From Hyaloraphidium curvatum (lineage: Eukaryota > Monoblepharomycota > Hyaloraphidiomycetes > Hyaloraphidiales > Hyaloraphidiaceae), in NCBI GenBank assembly GCA_025558095.1, contig JAIVFI010000007.1, positions 434,001-498,000 on the forward strand: a stretch of 64,000 nt of DNA, written 5' to 3'. The notes under the pieces were generated by a model that worked only from the letters and a program-made list of their open reading frames with translations, was not told where the DNA came from and ran no database searches. Below, one piece after another: positions 53,301 to 64,000 of this stretch. Position numbers and translations under genes: made by a program. The first letter of the stretch is position 1; each line of letters opens with the position of its first letter.

Positions 53301-54386
53301 GGCGGCGGGCCAAAGAGGCCACCGCCGGCATTGGGGGCGTTGTTGTCGGGGAGGAACTGCTTGAACTCCTCGAGCAGGTCGGGCGCACCCTTGAAGAGGA
53401 TCTGCACCTGGTTGTACACCTGCCGAGGGAAGTGCGTCAGGCTCGGTTTCCATCGACGATGCGGAGAGCAAACGGACCTCCTGGATGGGCTTCTGCTCTT
53501 TCTGGTAGGTCTGCAGGATCTCGAGGAACTGCTTGTACGTCTCGGGCTCGTTCTGGAAGCGGTTCTGTGGTGCATGCGAGCAATGAGCGATTCTTATAAC
53601 GCCATCGGAGCGAGTGACGAACCTTAATCTTGTTGACGTAGTTGATGGCGTGGTTGAACTCGACCGGCGTCCGCTGCGGAGGCATGGCGGGCGGCACGTT
53701 CACGTGCGGCCCGCCGCGGCCACCGGGCTGGGGAGGAGCACCCATGCCTGCAGAGCCAAAAGGATGGGTCAATGAACTCCGACACCGTTCAAAGGACGAC
53801 GTCCCCACCTGGCCGCTGCTCCATGTAGCCCGATCCGCCACCGTAGCCGTACGGAGGCGGCGGCGGGCCCGGCATGGGGGGCCCCGACCCGGGGCCGGGG
53901 CCCGGTGCCGTCCCGGCGCCCGTCGGGGGGCTCGCCGCCTCGATGGCGCCGTTGGTGCCCATCATCATGGGCGTGATGACCTGCACGGGCTGGTCGGGCG
54001 AGTGGCCGGGGACTATCCGGTAGCCCGGCGGGAGGAAGGTGTTGAAGCCGAAGATGAGGTTAGGGTGCCCGTTGAAGAGGGTGGAGACGCGCTCGATGAC
54101 GCCGGGGGTGTCGATCCTGCGGCGGCGAGGTGTCAGCGGGGCCGGTGGCCAAACAAACAATCGACGCACGTCTGGGCCTTGAAATCCTTCATGATGTCGA
54201 GGAACCGGTTGTAGACCTCCGGTTGGTCCTGGAACTGGATCTTGACCTGATCCAGGTACGACAGGGCATCCTGCAGAGGCGCGGACGCGTTAGCAAGGTA
54301 GGGAGGTTGTCGCGCGAGGCGGAGCCGCAACCCGCCTTGACGTTCAAGGGCCGGAACTGCTCCTGGGTGTTTGGAGGCGCCGACAT
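50347..54386 (-). CDS. SIN3: SIN3 histone-deacetylase corepressor scaffold
   Basis: Seven exons (54386-54336, 54270-54170, 54116-53809, 53747-53623, 53564-53478, 53419-51479, 51423-50347) encode 1,229 residues. The first paired amphipathic helix domain lies within about 18-85 ([13 protein letters not shown], then [17 protein letters not shown]). PAH2 follows ([15 protein letters not shown], then [10 protein letters not shown]). PAH3 lies near [20 protein letters not shown]. The HDAC-interacting region and the C-terminal SIN3 domain occupy the long sixth and seventh exons. SIN3 scaffolds Rpd3/HDAC complexes on chromatin. The first intron (54335-54271) appears to begin with GC: AAG/GCGGGT joins NVK to DALSYLDQ exactly as in other SIN3 proteins. 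Gly/Pro-rich linkers separate PAH1 from PAH2. Confidence 0.95.
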
Positions 54387-55286
54387 CTTGGCCCGGCTCT
54401 GCTACGGCAGGGGGAGGCGATGCGTGGATGGCGGGGGACGGGAGGTGGCGGGGAGTCGGGCAACGGAAGACCTGCACCGAGGCGCGCCCCGAAACGATGG
54501 GTGATGAGAAGACGCTCTCCCAAGTCCCGCGACGCGGCGAGACACCCACCACGCCGATCGCCGAGGAAGGGGCAAGGTGCGAGCGGAGGGCCCTAGTGGG
54601 GACGCGGGAACCAAGCGTCAGAGTGCCGGCAAAAGCGGGGTAGCAGGCCGCGCCGGCGCATGCCGGTGGACCGCCGTGCCCGCGCGCACTCGCTGAGCGC
54701 AGCCGCGTGCGCCGGCGTCCGCTGTTTGGCGCGCCGCGGACGAGCCGGGATTGTGCGCCGCGCGACCCTTGCGCACGCGGGGCGCCCGGGCCGCGGCAGC
54801 CCACCGGCCCCGCGCCGCGCGGCATCCGACGCACGCGGCCGAGCGGCGGCGGGGCCCAGCGGGGCTCGCAGCGCCATTCCGCGGTGCACCGGTGTCCGGC
54901 GCATCCCGGGCTGGTGCGGCCTCCTCGCCGCGGCGGCCGCGCGGGGGCCGTGGGGCCGCTACGGCCCGGCGTGCGCTCGGCGGCGCCGCTCCGCACTCGC
55001 CAGCACCGCACACTCACCGATCCTGCGCCGCTCCCGGCTGCGCCCGCTCCCGGTTGTTGCTCCTCTCAGCGGTGAGGTTGCGGCGCTTGCTCGAAAGCGG
55101 GGCCCTGCCGGGCTTCGGCCGCGCGGGGGCGTGCGGCTGTGCGCACGACGAACGCGCGCTCCGCGGGGCGCCTCCCCGGCTCGGCCGGTGGCTGCGAATG
55201 GGCGTCCGGTAGTGTGCCGACGAACGCGGGGCCAAATCGACCTGGCTGACGCGCCGCCCCTCGCCCTCGTTCACTCCTCCAAAGCA
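54387..55286. other. Very GC-rich divergent promoter region
   Basis: These 900 bp between the divergent SIN3 and MEA1 genes are much richer in G, C and CpG than their neighbours, most strongly from 54640 to 55200. Open frames exist on both strands but consist of Arg/Ala/Pro/Gly without domains. I interpret it as regulatory DNA; no RNA gene was recognised. Confidence 0.55.
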
Positions 55287-56000
55287 ATGGTCTCCCGCGA
55301 TCCGAGCACCGGCGAGCCCGATCCCGCGGCCGAAACTTCTCCGGACGCAGGCGACGAGAGCGACGTCGAGGATCCCTACCCGGAGATGGACGTTGACGCC
55401 GCCATCCGCTTCCTGATCGAGGACGACGGCGCGACCCGCGTCCCGCCCCACATCCTGCTCGGACCCGGCTACGGGCCGCCCTCCGCCGGCGGGGAGACGG
55501 GCGACGGACATGCCGTCAACGGCCGCCGATCGCCGCCCGGGATTCGCCAGATCAACGGGGCCGAGCATCCCGACTCCGACTCGGACGAGGCGCCCGCCCA
55601 GGACGGGGACTTTGGGTACGAGCCGCTGCCGGACGGCGGATCCGATGCCGGGGATGCAGAGGAGGGTTGGGCGGGGGAGCACGGATCCGGGGACCCGGGG
55701 CTGTCCGAACCGCACGCGATTTTTACAGTGGAGAGGGACCTGCAGGAAGCGTCGGCAGGCGCCGAGCTGAGTAGTGGTGCTCCGTCTGCCGAAGCCGCGG
55801 CCGGGCGATCGCTCGACATGGACCGCGAGGACCAGAACCTCATAAAGGCTGTCATGAACGGGATCAGCCTCCCCGCGCCGGCATGGGCGGCCGACGGCGC
55901 CTGGGAGGCGCGCATGGAGGAGATGGTGGCGGACCTGCGCCGGCGGCAGCCAGCCAGAGATGCGGCCGGCGAGGTGGAAGGCCAAGAATCTTCGAAATAG
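55287..56000 (+). CDS. MEA1: MEA1-family acidic protein
   Basis: This is a 237-residue intronless acidic protein. The motif GYEPLPD in the middle and the C-terminal block DREDQNLIKAVMNGISLPAPAWA, followed by a Trp-containing helix (GAWEARMEEMV), match the MEA1 (male-enhanced antigen 1) family. Everything else is rich in Asp, Glu, Gly and Pro and probably disordered. The biochemical function of MEA1 is not established. The frame is open far upstream, but the ATG at 55287 is the first Met before non-random sequence. The gene ends 25 bp from the convergent F-box-like gene. Confidence 0.75.
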   Translation: MVSRDPSTGEPDPAAETSPDAGDESDVEDPYPEMDVDAAIRFLIEDDGATRVPPHILLGPGYGPPSAGGETGDGHAVNGRRSPPGIRQINGAEHPDSDSDEAPAQDGDFGYEPLPDGGSDAGDAEEGWAGEHGSGDPGLSEPHAIFTVERDLQEASAGAELSSGAPSAEAAAGRSLDMDREDQNLIKAVMNGISLPAPAWAADGAWEARMEEMVADLRRRQPARDAAGEVEGQESSK

Positions 56001-56025
56001 ATTGCGCTCATTAAGTAGCCCGCTC

Positions 56026-56772
56026 CTACATCTGCCAAAACTCCCGCGCCTGCACGTCGCTCCGGAATACCACCTCCACTCGCCGGACGCGGTGCAGCTT
56101 CCCGAACGACTCGAGCCCCTCCAGCGCCAGCGGCAGCGGCTCCTGCACCGTCTCCACCGTATCGTCAAACAGAAGGTCCTCCTCCGTCAGCGGTCTCGGC
56201 TGCGGCGGTCGCACAGGCACCGGATCCCACAGCGCGACGCGCGACAGCTGGGGCATGGCGTTCAGCGCCGCGCTGAACGGGAACTGGCCCCGCGCCGAGA
56301 TCCACGCCAGCGTCGTGGGGCGGATAGGCACCTCGTGCAGGTGCAGCGTGCGCAGGTGCGGGCGCACGCACGGGTGCGAGAGCACGGCGGGCAGGCGCTC
56401 GGCTACGAACTTGAGCGGGTCGCCGCCGCGCTTCGCGGGGGGCTCCTTGCTCCCCGGCAGCGCGCCGCGGCCAAAGGCGACCAGGTGGAGGTGCCTCACC
56501 CTCGGCCGTCCCTCGGGGCCGGACCGGTCCGAGACGAGGGAAACGTAGCCGAGCATGTCACTGAGCCTCTCCACGCGAGTCCAGATGTTGCGCTCCAGGA
56601 TCCGGGCAAAGGGCGCCGCAATCCAGAGTTCCTTGCATGCCGCGGCGAGGCGCAAGGCCGAGACGAGGTCCAAATGCGCGGCAAAGATCAGGAGCAGAAC
56701 GTCTCTGAAGCGGGGAGACAGGAGGGGAGGCACGGCGGGCACAGCGACCTGCAGTTGCTCGATCCCGGCCAT
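56026..56772 (-). CDS. F-box-like protein of unknown role
   Basis: This 248-residue intronless frame starts at MAGIEQLQVAVPAVPP. Residues about 15-60 (LSPRFRDVLLLIFAAHLDLVSALRLAAACKELW) have the spacing of an F-box, a three-helix SKP1-binding domain. The remainder has Leu-rich segments with His/Arg (RHLHLVAFGRG, LRTLHLHEVP, LSRVALWDP) that could be leucine-rich repeats. If so, it would select substrates for an SCF ubiquitin ligase. The F-box is weak and could be a chance helix pattern. The frame continues upstream to 56973, but that part overlaps the start of the divergent CIA2 gene and is not protein-like. Confidence 0.6.
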   Translation of the reverse strand: MAGIEQLQVAVPAVPPLLSPRFRDVLLLIFAAHLDLVSALRLAAACKELWIAAPFARILERNIWTRVERLSDMLGYVSLVSDRSGPEGRPRVRHLHLVAFGRGALPGSKEPPAKRGGDPLKFVAERLPAVLSHPCVRPHLRTLHLHEVPIRPTTLAWISARGQFPFSAALNAMPQLSRVALWDPVPVRPPQPRPLTEEDLLFDDTVETVQEPLPLALEGLESFGKLHRVRRVEVVFRSDVQAREFWQM

Positions 56773-56932
56773 GTTTCCTGTCTTCAATAGCAAAGAAATC
56801 TTTTCGACGCGCAGGCGAGTCCGACCGACGTGCTTGACGGACAACTCCGGGCGCGACTGGGGCGCGCAGCCAACACCGCTCAAGTCAACAACGGTTGATT
56901 TGAGACGCACTCCAAGGCACCAACAGACGACG

Positions 56933-57717
56933 ATGCAGGGCCATGAGGAGAAGATAAACGCAAATCCGGTCATTTACGACGTGTCGGAGCGGCGCAAGCC
57001 CCGGCCCGAGCGGCAGCGCAAGCCGAAGCGCTTCGCGGCCCAGCTCCCGCTGACCGCTGACCAGTTCGGGGCCGTGGACCTGCTCGTGGGCACCGAGGAC
57101 GACCGGGAGGGCGACGAGGACGGGGAGGAGGAGCGGGAGGACATCGACCAGGAGGAGATCTTTGACCTGATTCGGAACATCAACGACCCGGAGCACGTGG
57201 GATCGGCCCTATGCCGTCGAGCTCGGAAGCCTGACATCGCGGGTTGCGCGGCAGCCCTTGACCCTGGAGCAGCTCAACGTGACGCAGCAGGAGCTCATCG
57301 ACGTCTCGGATGCCGAGAACAAGATCAAGGTGCGGTTCGTTCCGACCATCCCCCACTGCAGGTTCGTATATTGGTTCTTGGTCCCGGGTCGCGCCTCACC
57401 ACGATTTGGCTCCCAGCATGGCCACCCTCATTGGCCTGTGCATTCGCGTGAAGCTGCTCCGGAGCCTGCCGAGCAGATTCAAGGTCGACATCAAGGTGAT
57501 GGAGGGGAGCCACGCGAGCGAGAACCAGGGTAGGCCCATGTCCGGCGCCCCCCATGCCTCATCTCACTCGTTTCTGCCGCCTTCAGTGAACAAGCAGCTG
57601 AATGACAAGGAGCGCGTCGCGGCTGCCCTGGAAAACTCGCACCTCCTGGAGGTCGTGAACAAGTGCCTCGCGACGACGATCCCGCGCCGCGAAGAGCCGA
57701 GCGCGGCGGCGGCGTGA
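56933..57717 (+). CDS. CIA2: Cytosolic Fe-S assembly factor CIA2/MIP18
   Basis: Four exons (56933-57196, 57255-57361, 57417-57539, 57597-57717; introns of 58, 55 and 57 nt) encode 204 residues. The DUF59/MIP18 core reads [20 protein letters not shown], then [20 protein letters not shown], in which the conserved Cys precedes SMATLIG. It closes with [27 protein letters not shown]. In the CIA targeting complex this protein works with Cia1 and Met18/MMS19 to deliver Fe-S clusters to cytosolic and nuclear enzymes such as DNA polymerases. An acidic insert ([14 protein letters not shown]) before the core is common in fungi. Each intron removal keeps the motif order intact. Confidence 0.94.
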
Positions 57718-57833
57718 TGTCGTGGACGGACAGTTCGAGAGGTGCTCAGGGGCACGGGAGCAGTAGGTTTGTGTGTCAATTCTCAATTCCAGATGACGTC
57801 GCCAACTCGTCCCAAGAACGCCGGATAGAGTCG

Positions 57834-58614
57834 TCACGCTTTCGGCTGCTTGGCGTACTTTGCCTTGCCTGCCTCCGAGACCACGCAGACGTGCTCCAGC
57901 TCGCGACCGAGTTCGTCTGCGGTGGCCGATCATCTCACTTCTACCTCGGACGCGCCCGACGGCACCCACTGTAGTCGAGCCCGTAACCGACCAGGAAAAG
58001 GTCCGGAACAGCGAAACCGGCATAGTCCGGCTTGAAGCCGTTCGATCGAGAGGTCTTCTTGAGCACGAGCGTGGCAACGCGCACGCTCTTTGCCCCGCAG
58101 TCCTTTTCGAGCTTTGCCTTCAGCTTGACCAACGTTTTGCCCGTATCCACAATGTCCTCGACCAAAAGAAGATTCTCTCCTCGAAACGTCTCCAAGTCCG
58201 TCAGGCTCGTGATTTGCAGTTCACCAGATTTGTCCCCGTGGTAGCTCTCCGCCCTAATGAACTCCAGGCGAATCGGAACCTCGTAGCCTTCCCGGGACGA
58301 GTACCGCTTTATTTGCTTTGCCAGCTCCGCGAAGAACGTGAAGGCGCCCTTTTGGACGATGAATGCCTCAGTGGCGCCCCAGGTAGCTCCGTGATTGCAC
58401 ACACCTTCAAAACGCAGACCATAACCAGGGGCCCGGGCTCCGAAGCCACGATCTGCTGGGCCAGTCGCTCGACGCGGTCCAGGATCAGGCCCCTGGGAAC
58501 CATGACCGACGCGATGCCCTCCCGCAGATAAGCCGGGATCACGAAGTGCGAAGGGTCCCATTGATCGCTCTCGTCCAAATCGATCCAGTCGCCGGAAAAG
58601 TCCAGCTCGGCCAT
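57834..58614 (-). CDS. HPRT1: Hypoxanthine-guanine phosphoribosyltransferase
   Basis: Three exons (58614-58405, 58348-57970, 57916-57834; introns of 56 and 53 nt) encode 223 residues. [20 protein letters not shown] is joined by the first intron. The PRPP loop is [14 protein letters not shown], and the purine-binding Lys and Asp-containing end is [20 protein letters not shown]. The last intron joins GLDYN to [12 protein letters not shown], the normal HPRT C-terminus. The enzyme salvages hypoxanthine and guanine to IMP and GMP using PRPP in the cytosol. Start codons of this gene and DPH5 are 97 bp apart, so they share a short divergent promoter. Confidence 0.95.
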
Positions 58615-58711
58615 CGCGATGGCGCGGTATCAGGCCGCAGGAACGCGTCCGGCGAACCTGATTGATCGCGAGAGTCTGGAACATCTCAGGATTCTCGAGA
58701 GCGACCACGAT

Positions 58712-59861
58712 ATGGTCCTGCATCTGGTCGGCTTGGGGCTGGCGGACGAGAAGGATGTGACTGTCAAGGGCCTGGAGGCGATTCGCAAGTCGAAGCGCGT
58801 TTACCTGGAGGCCTACACGAGTATTCTGCTAGTCGACAAGGAGCGTCTGGTAGGAGACGGCACCTCGCCATGAAGCAAAGGAGCTCTAGAGCCGTGGTCC
58901 GCCATGGTGGTGTCAGGAAGAGTTCTACGGGAAGAAGGTCGAGGTGGCCGACCGAGAGTTCGTGGAACAGGAGGCAGATCGGATTCTCGAAGGCGCCGAG
59001 ACGGACGACGTCTCTTTCCTCGTCGTCGGGGATCCATTCGGGTGCGAAAGATGCCGTCGACCTCGGACGTGTCCCATCTTGACCTGGGAATGTGCGATGC
59101 GGACACAACAGGGCGACTACGCACACGGACCTCGTGGTCCGCGCCAAGGAGCGCGGAATCCCGGTCGTCTCGATACACAATGCCTCCATCATGAACGCCG
59201 TCGGAGCCTGCGGCTTGCAGCTTTACAGCTACGGCCCGGCCGTGTCGATTGTGTTCTTCACGGATACGTGGAGACCGGACAGCTTCTACGACAAGATCAA
59301 GATCAATCGGCAGCACGGCTTCCACACCCTCTGTCTGCTAGGTGCGATTGCCGGCGACCCACAAGTACAGTGATTGATCATGGTGCGCGCCATCTAGATA
59401 TCAAGGTCAAGGAGCAGAGCATCGAGAACCTCGCACGGTGGGCCGAACCTGTCAACACGACGACCTCCAGTTAAGCCCTTCGATCCAGCGGCAGGAAAAT
59501 CTACGAGCCTCCGCGGTACATGACAGTCAACCAGGCTGTCGAGCAGTTGCTGGAGATCGAGGACAGGCGGAGAGAAGGAGGTACGGATCGCGATCGCCGC
59601 CCATCGGCGCCGGGCTGCTGACAATCGTGGCGCGCAGTATACGGGAGAGATACGATCGCAGTCGGGATGGCGCGCGTGGGCGCCCAAACGCAGCACATTG
59701 CCGCGGGTTCCATGGAAGAGCTCCTGACGCATGACTTTGGCCCGCCGCTGCACACCCTGATCATTCCGGGGACGATGCATTTTCTCGAGACGGAACTGTT
59801 GCGGACGTTTGCGATATCGCCGGAGCGATTCGATGCGCTTGTACCGAAGGAAAGCGAATGA
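58712..59861 (+). CDS. DPH5: Diphthine methyl ester synthase
   Basis: Six exons (introns 58850-58916, 59042-59111, 59342-59397, 59438-59488 and 59581-59637) encode 282 residues. The N-terminus [15 protein letters not shown] is the SAM-binding start of the family. [38 protein letters not shown] and [17 protein letters not shown] follow, and then [23 protein letters not shown]5 adds methyl groups to the modified histidine of elongation factor 2 during diphthamide synthesis. The upstream in-frame Met at 58619 was not chosen because the family starts at the MxLxLVGLGL strand. Its last codon lies 119 bp before the BEACH gene. Confidence 0.95.
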
Positions 59862-59980
59862 TCGATTCTCAACGAGTCAGTCGGGAGTGGGCCGGAAGGG
59901 CCGACGGCCCACGACAATACATCCCTCGCCCAGTTGCGAATCCGTCATCTCGTCATGACGGGCCGCTCCTACCCGCCACA

Positions 59981-62900
59981 ATGATCAATAATTGGCTCCG
60001 CCTCAATCTGGGCGGTGCCAGTAAGGGTCCGGACGACAGGTTCGCGGAGGCAGCGGGGGATGTGGGAGCCTGGTCCTCACGCGAAGGCTGCCGCAGCAAA
60101 CGCCAGGAAGTCCGGATCCTGTTTCGGCGTTGTGCCGAGGCGCAGACGGAGCAGGTGGAGAGCTCCGCGACGCGGCGCGTCGCGATGGCGCTGACAGCGC
60201 GCGTTCCCCATGAAGGAGCAAGATGGCTACCTGCACCTTCTGCTCCCACTGTACATCGAATGCTTCGGAGGCGCGACGGAAGGTGCCATCGCGGAGAGCG
60301 TCGGAACCCTGGTGGACCTGAGGAAGTTTGCCGCTCTGCTCGGGAAGAAGGTCGAGAGGACGGTCGTTCCCTACTTCCAACCCGGGTCTCTGCCAATTGG
60401 TTGGTCTGGGAAACGGCTGGAAAGGAACGGTCTTGCTGATGGCTGCGTTATGCTGGGACAGAGTTACTTCTGGCTTTGCGAACGTCGGACTCGGGCCTGC
60501 AGGCTCTGGATATCCTCACCAAAGGCCCGGTAAGTCCCGGCCAAGCTGTTTCGATTCCCGCGGCTTGACGTTTTTCTGCAGGCCATCGTCTTCGAGGGTC
60601 TTGCGAGGAGCAGGACCGCTTCCTTGTTGGCCCACGTCGCGTCGGTCCTACCGCGCGCGTCCGCCGCGGTGTTGCCAGCTCTCGCCGGGACTGCGAGACT
60701 CGACGGGGATGGGGAAAGGAGGGCGCTGTCCGGCAGCGAATCGGAGGGTGCTGATTCTTCCGGGGGAGATCGTGCACGGCGAGATCCTCGGATAGTGCGC
60801 GCGGACGACGTGCCCGTGATCGCCCAAGCTCTGTTCGGCCTCCTTCGGCGATGCCTCTCGCGCCCGGAGGTTTGCCTCGAGATTGACGAGCCTGGGAACT
60901 CTGCGCTCGCCGACATCTTCACCGTGGCCTCGCTGGCTCCGACACAGGATGGGTCCGAAGCTGTCACACAGCTCCAGCAAGGCTGGAGGCAAAGGTCTCG
61001 AGCATTGCCGCAGGATCTGGGCCGGAAGTCTCACATGAGTCGCTTCACAGTGCCATCAGCCTCGTGGAAAGTCTCTTGCGGTCCCGTTTACCGCACCGGG
61101 CGAAACTGCTGGACGCGGTCATTCGCCAAAACTGCCTTGGCATTGCTCTTCAAGATCTTCGCAATGGCTCTGGGCCGTACAACCAACCTGTGTTGGATCT
61201 CCTCCTCGTCGTCTTCACGGTGCGTGTTTGTTCCTTCTTTTAGCCGTGACCTGCCTGACAGTTAGGACATTAGGAATCCGTCACCTTCTACAGCAGTGGG
61301 CTGCTTGACGAGTTCAATGCCTCCGGTGGCTACTCCGCACTACAGAAGCTGCTGTGTGAAACGACGGATGACTCTCTGGCCGTGAGATCGATACCCTGGG
61401 CCCTTCTCTGTTTGGGCAGGTGCTGACCCGTACCTTGCAGGCCGGCGTGATAAACTTTCTGGAACGCCTCGTTTACATCGGACCACACGATTTGACGCAG
61501 ACGATACAAGAGGAAGATTCGTTCCATTTCCAGCACGGCGATTTTCGCCTTCCGTCGAACAACGGTGGTGAGCGCGAAGGATGAGTTGATTCGCGACCCA
61601 TTCTCAACGCCCTATGCGCACCAGGACCTAGCGTCAGAAATCCGGACGCATTTCGATGCCTTGTGGATTCTTTTCTTGCCAGCGCTTCCGAAGATTCGAC
61701 CGTCGGCCTCCCTGATGACGGCGGCGTTGCGGATAAGCTGTTCAGGGCGATGGAGACGGTCCTGCGGATAAATCCTTTGAACTACTTCATCCTCGAGCCC
61801 TCCAAGTTTCTGCTGCGCATGGTCGAAAAGTTGGACGTTCTCCGACCGTCCTACAGGGTAAGGCGACTGATCAGCAGCGAGACCGCTTTTCTGATACCCT
61901 TTCTACCCAGCAAAAAGTGATGCAACTGGTGGAGTACGCACTCATCGATCTCAATTACGTCCCGTTCAAGGAGATCGCGTGCTTGTGCATCCATTTCAAC
62001 GGTAGGGCCCGCTGTCGCATTCAGATCGCAGTCCGCTTATGTTTTCCATTAGACACCTCGGCGTCACCCGTGACTGCAATGATTGCGCAGGCGTTGTCTC
62101 GATTCCTTGGGTTGTCGAAACGCCTTGGCAGCATCTATCGAGACGTTGGTCTCGTCACCATTCTCGGCAACATGACCTTCGACATGGCGACGAATCTGCG
62201 TCGACTGCTGGGCAGTTTCCTTTCGGAATCATCGCTTGCGTCGGCGGATGCGTCGTCCCTCTCGCTCGTTGAAGTCGGCTCTGAAGATGGCCAGCCTTCC
62301 GCCGTGCAGCTGGTCGGATCGGCAGACGAGCTGCGTTCAAGCCGGCGGAAGCCGTACACGCGGTTCCCCCCAACGATTCTCGAGAACTACAACGCTATGA
62401 TGGCGCTTGCCATGCAGTTGTTGGAAGGTGACGTGGAAAGCTGCGGCGTCTGGATCAGGTGTGCCAAAGGGTACGCTTTGCCGTGAGATTCCCCATCGTT
62501 CGGCTCATCTCCCGTAATAGCGCGCTCCTTGACCTTGTCGCGGTGGACGAGCTTCGTCCCTCGGCTCTCAAGGTCATGCGCACCATAGGTCTGGCCCTAG
62601 CCTCGCGAGACAAGGCGGCGGTCGGCAACGAGTTCGACAAGATATTTGTCGCTGTCATTGAGACGATTCTCAGCGCACCTGCGCGGAGTGTTGCCTTCAA
62701 GGCCGATGTCTTTGAGGTCAGCACAGTGCCTGCTCCCTGCTTTGTCGAATCTGAAACAGGTCGCCCCTGCTAGGTCATTGGCGAGCTAATGTCGTTTGCT
62801 CCGGTTTTCAAATCTTCCTTCCGTGAAGCCGGAGGCTACATGACTGCGGTTTCCATTCTTGCTTCCCTGGAGGACGTCTTCCTGCGCTCCCCGCCGTTCC

Positions 62901-64000
62901 CTCTCGACTCGGACTTGGTCGTACCTCACGGACATCTCGCTGCGGTCGCAAGCGTTGGGACGGAACAGGAGCGTGAGAGCATCATTCGCTCCTACAATCT
63001 GGCGGAGGACTTGGCACCGTCTTCGGCGCTGGCCGTTGATTACCCCGCCTGTGCGCGCTTGGTGAACGCCAGCTTGCTAGTTCTAATGGAAGCGTCGAAG
63101 AACGACGAAACCGGAAGGGCTTTGCTGGCCGCCGAGCTCGATTCGCTCATGCAGGCGATCAGACTCAGCGGTATCCTGCAGACTCGCTGGGCTGCGCATC
63201 TCCTGGGGACTCTGTTCTCGCTGGCACTGGAGGACGGCAGTCTGCAGCAAGTCTTTGTCGGGAACACGTGGGAAGCGCCTTTGGAATCCACGTGGGCCTC
63301 ACCCTCGGACGATCCGACGCAACGCTCCGGGTCTTCGTCGTCCTTGGGATCGGCAATGAAGGAGGAGTCCGCCGCGACGCAGCAGGTGACTGCCCTGCGA
63401 AACACCATGGCGAGGTCAACGAGGTTGCTGCGTAATCCGTCGACGTTGGTCGCTCTGTTGGCTTTGCTACCCGATCTCGGCGGCGCGGCACCTCCCAAGT
63501 TGGGCTACGCGTGCCTCATTGCGATCCATGGTCTGTCGCTGGGAAATAGGGGTAACCACGCGCGTATGAGTGGTGCCGCCATGCTCATGCGCCTGCTTGT
63601 GGATCTGTATGCTGCCGAGGGCTGGCTGGCTCCGCACAATGCGCACGCGCAACCTTTGCGGACGCAGTGCCGAGAAACGGCTAGGTTGCTGGCGATGCGC
63701 TTACTCGAGCTCGGCGTCGCTTCGGACACCGAACTTCGTTTCCTGTTCGAGCAAGCCAACCCTGACGCTCCGTGGAACCGCGAAGACCCCGCAATCCTGA
63801 ACGATGTCGCGGAAGTGATCTTGCACGGGATCAAATATGGTCGCACGCCGGCGCACGTTCATTTCGACCATAGGACTAGCTCCCTTTCCGGGGTGATGAT
63901 GGAGAACCAGAGCGTCAACTCGTCCTTCCCGCCCAACGGATGGAGCTACTCGATCTGGCTTCGCGTCCAGGACTTCGATCCGCTGGGGAACGTGAACCTG
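59981..64000 (+). CDS. BEACH/neurobeachin-family protein, 5' part (cut off)
   Basis: The start MINNWLRLNLGG at 59981 is provisional. Downstream blocks read as long alpha-helical repeat sequence: EQDGYLHLLLPLYIECFGG, ELLLALRTSDSGLQALDILT, LLDAVIRQNCLGIALQDLRN, and VINFLERLVYIGPHDL followed by FQHGDFRLPSNNG. Supported introns include 60530-60581 and one ending near 61265. The exon order between 60050 and 60200 and a one-base shift near 60970 are not resolved. Near the window end, a concanavalin-like segment (SFPPNGWSYSIWLRVQDFDP) appears, as in the N-terminal half of BEACH proteins such as LvsA, BPH1 and neurobeachin. The BEACH and WD40 parts would lie beyond 64000. These proteins act in vesicle fusion and lysosome or vacuole traffic. 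Confidence 0.7.

Noticed and set aside
51419-53599. Plus-strand open frame of 726 codons
   Set aside because: It lies opposite the SIN3 exons and is a mirror of their codon use; it has Leu/Arg/His-rich sequence and no domain.
54660-55286. Long N-terminal extension of the MEA1 frame
   Set aside because: The frame is open but the residues are random Arg/Ala/Pro/Gly; the first suitable Met with acidic protein-like sequence is 55287.
1-64000. tRNA, rRNA and CRISPR arrays
   Set aside because: No cloverleaf with a T-arm signature, no rRNA-like conserved run and no regularly spaced repeats were seen.

Overview
This window is eukaryotic nuclear DNA. About 32 protein genes lie on both strands with very short spacers, and most are split by short introns (44-70 nt, a few of 83-185 nt). 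Introns begin GT (two apparently GC) and end AG. In the genes I rebuilt, removing these introns gives one open frame that matches the expected family, which is the main evidence for the models below. The DNA is GC-rich. The gene set (SIN3, a BRCT/Myb/RCT RAP1, BUD13, RRP7, PIG-N/MCD4, a fungal-type BAG protein, a SEC7-PH Arf exchange factor, an ARMH3 homologue, WBP11) fits an opisthokont, most likely an early-diverging fungus. A TMEM237-like four-span protein would fit a lineage with a cilium or a recent loss of one. The lineage is an inference.

Layout. 1-8.2 kb: a cut-off unknown gene, an SDR, a BAG co-chaperone, BUD13, a DHHC palmitoyltransferase, THOC7 and a NEDP1/SENP8-type protease. 8.2-17.6 kb: a SEC7-PH Arf GEF, GPI ethanolamine-phosphate transferase 1, a LIM protein and a CUE-AlkB-GRF dioxygenase. 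17.8-21.6 kb: a PHD-finger gene tail-to-tail with a DD34E Tc1/mariner-IS630 transposase, both inside a 21-bp direct repeat. 21.9-35.2 kb: a second SDR, RRP7, an SGNH hydrolase, RAP1, nicotinamide riboside kinase, TMEM237-like, TRM112 and a POLE3/DPB4 histone-fold protein.

35.2-43.8 kb is the most unusual part. A single minus-strand reading frame, interrupted only by host-sized introns, starts as an IS630-type DDE transposase and ends as a Fanzor (eukaryotic TnpB-like RuvC nuclease). The predicted protein is about 2,600 residues. One probable frameshift lies in the nuclease zinc ribbon.

43.8-64 kb returns to housekeeping genes: SEC63, WBP11, ARMH3, SIN3, MEA1, an F-box-like protein, CIA2/MIP18, HPRT, DPH5 and the 5' part of a BEACH-family gene that runs off the window.

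Several products belong to shared processes: splicing and mRNA export (BUD13, WBP11, THOC7), ER and GPI biology (PIG-N, SEC63, DHHC, SEC7), translation-factor and ribosome modification (DPH5, TRM112, RRP7), and chromatin and telomeres (SIN3, POLE3, RAP1, PHD). They are not obviously co-regulated beyond close divergent promoters.
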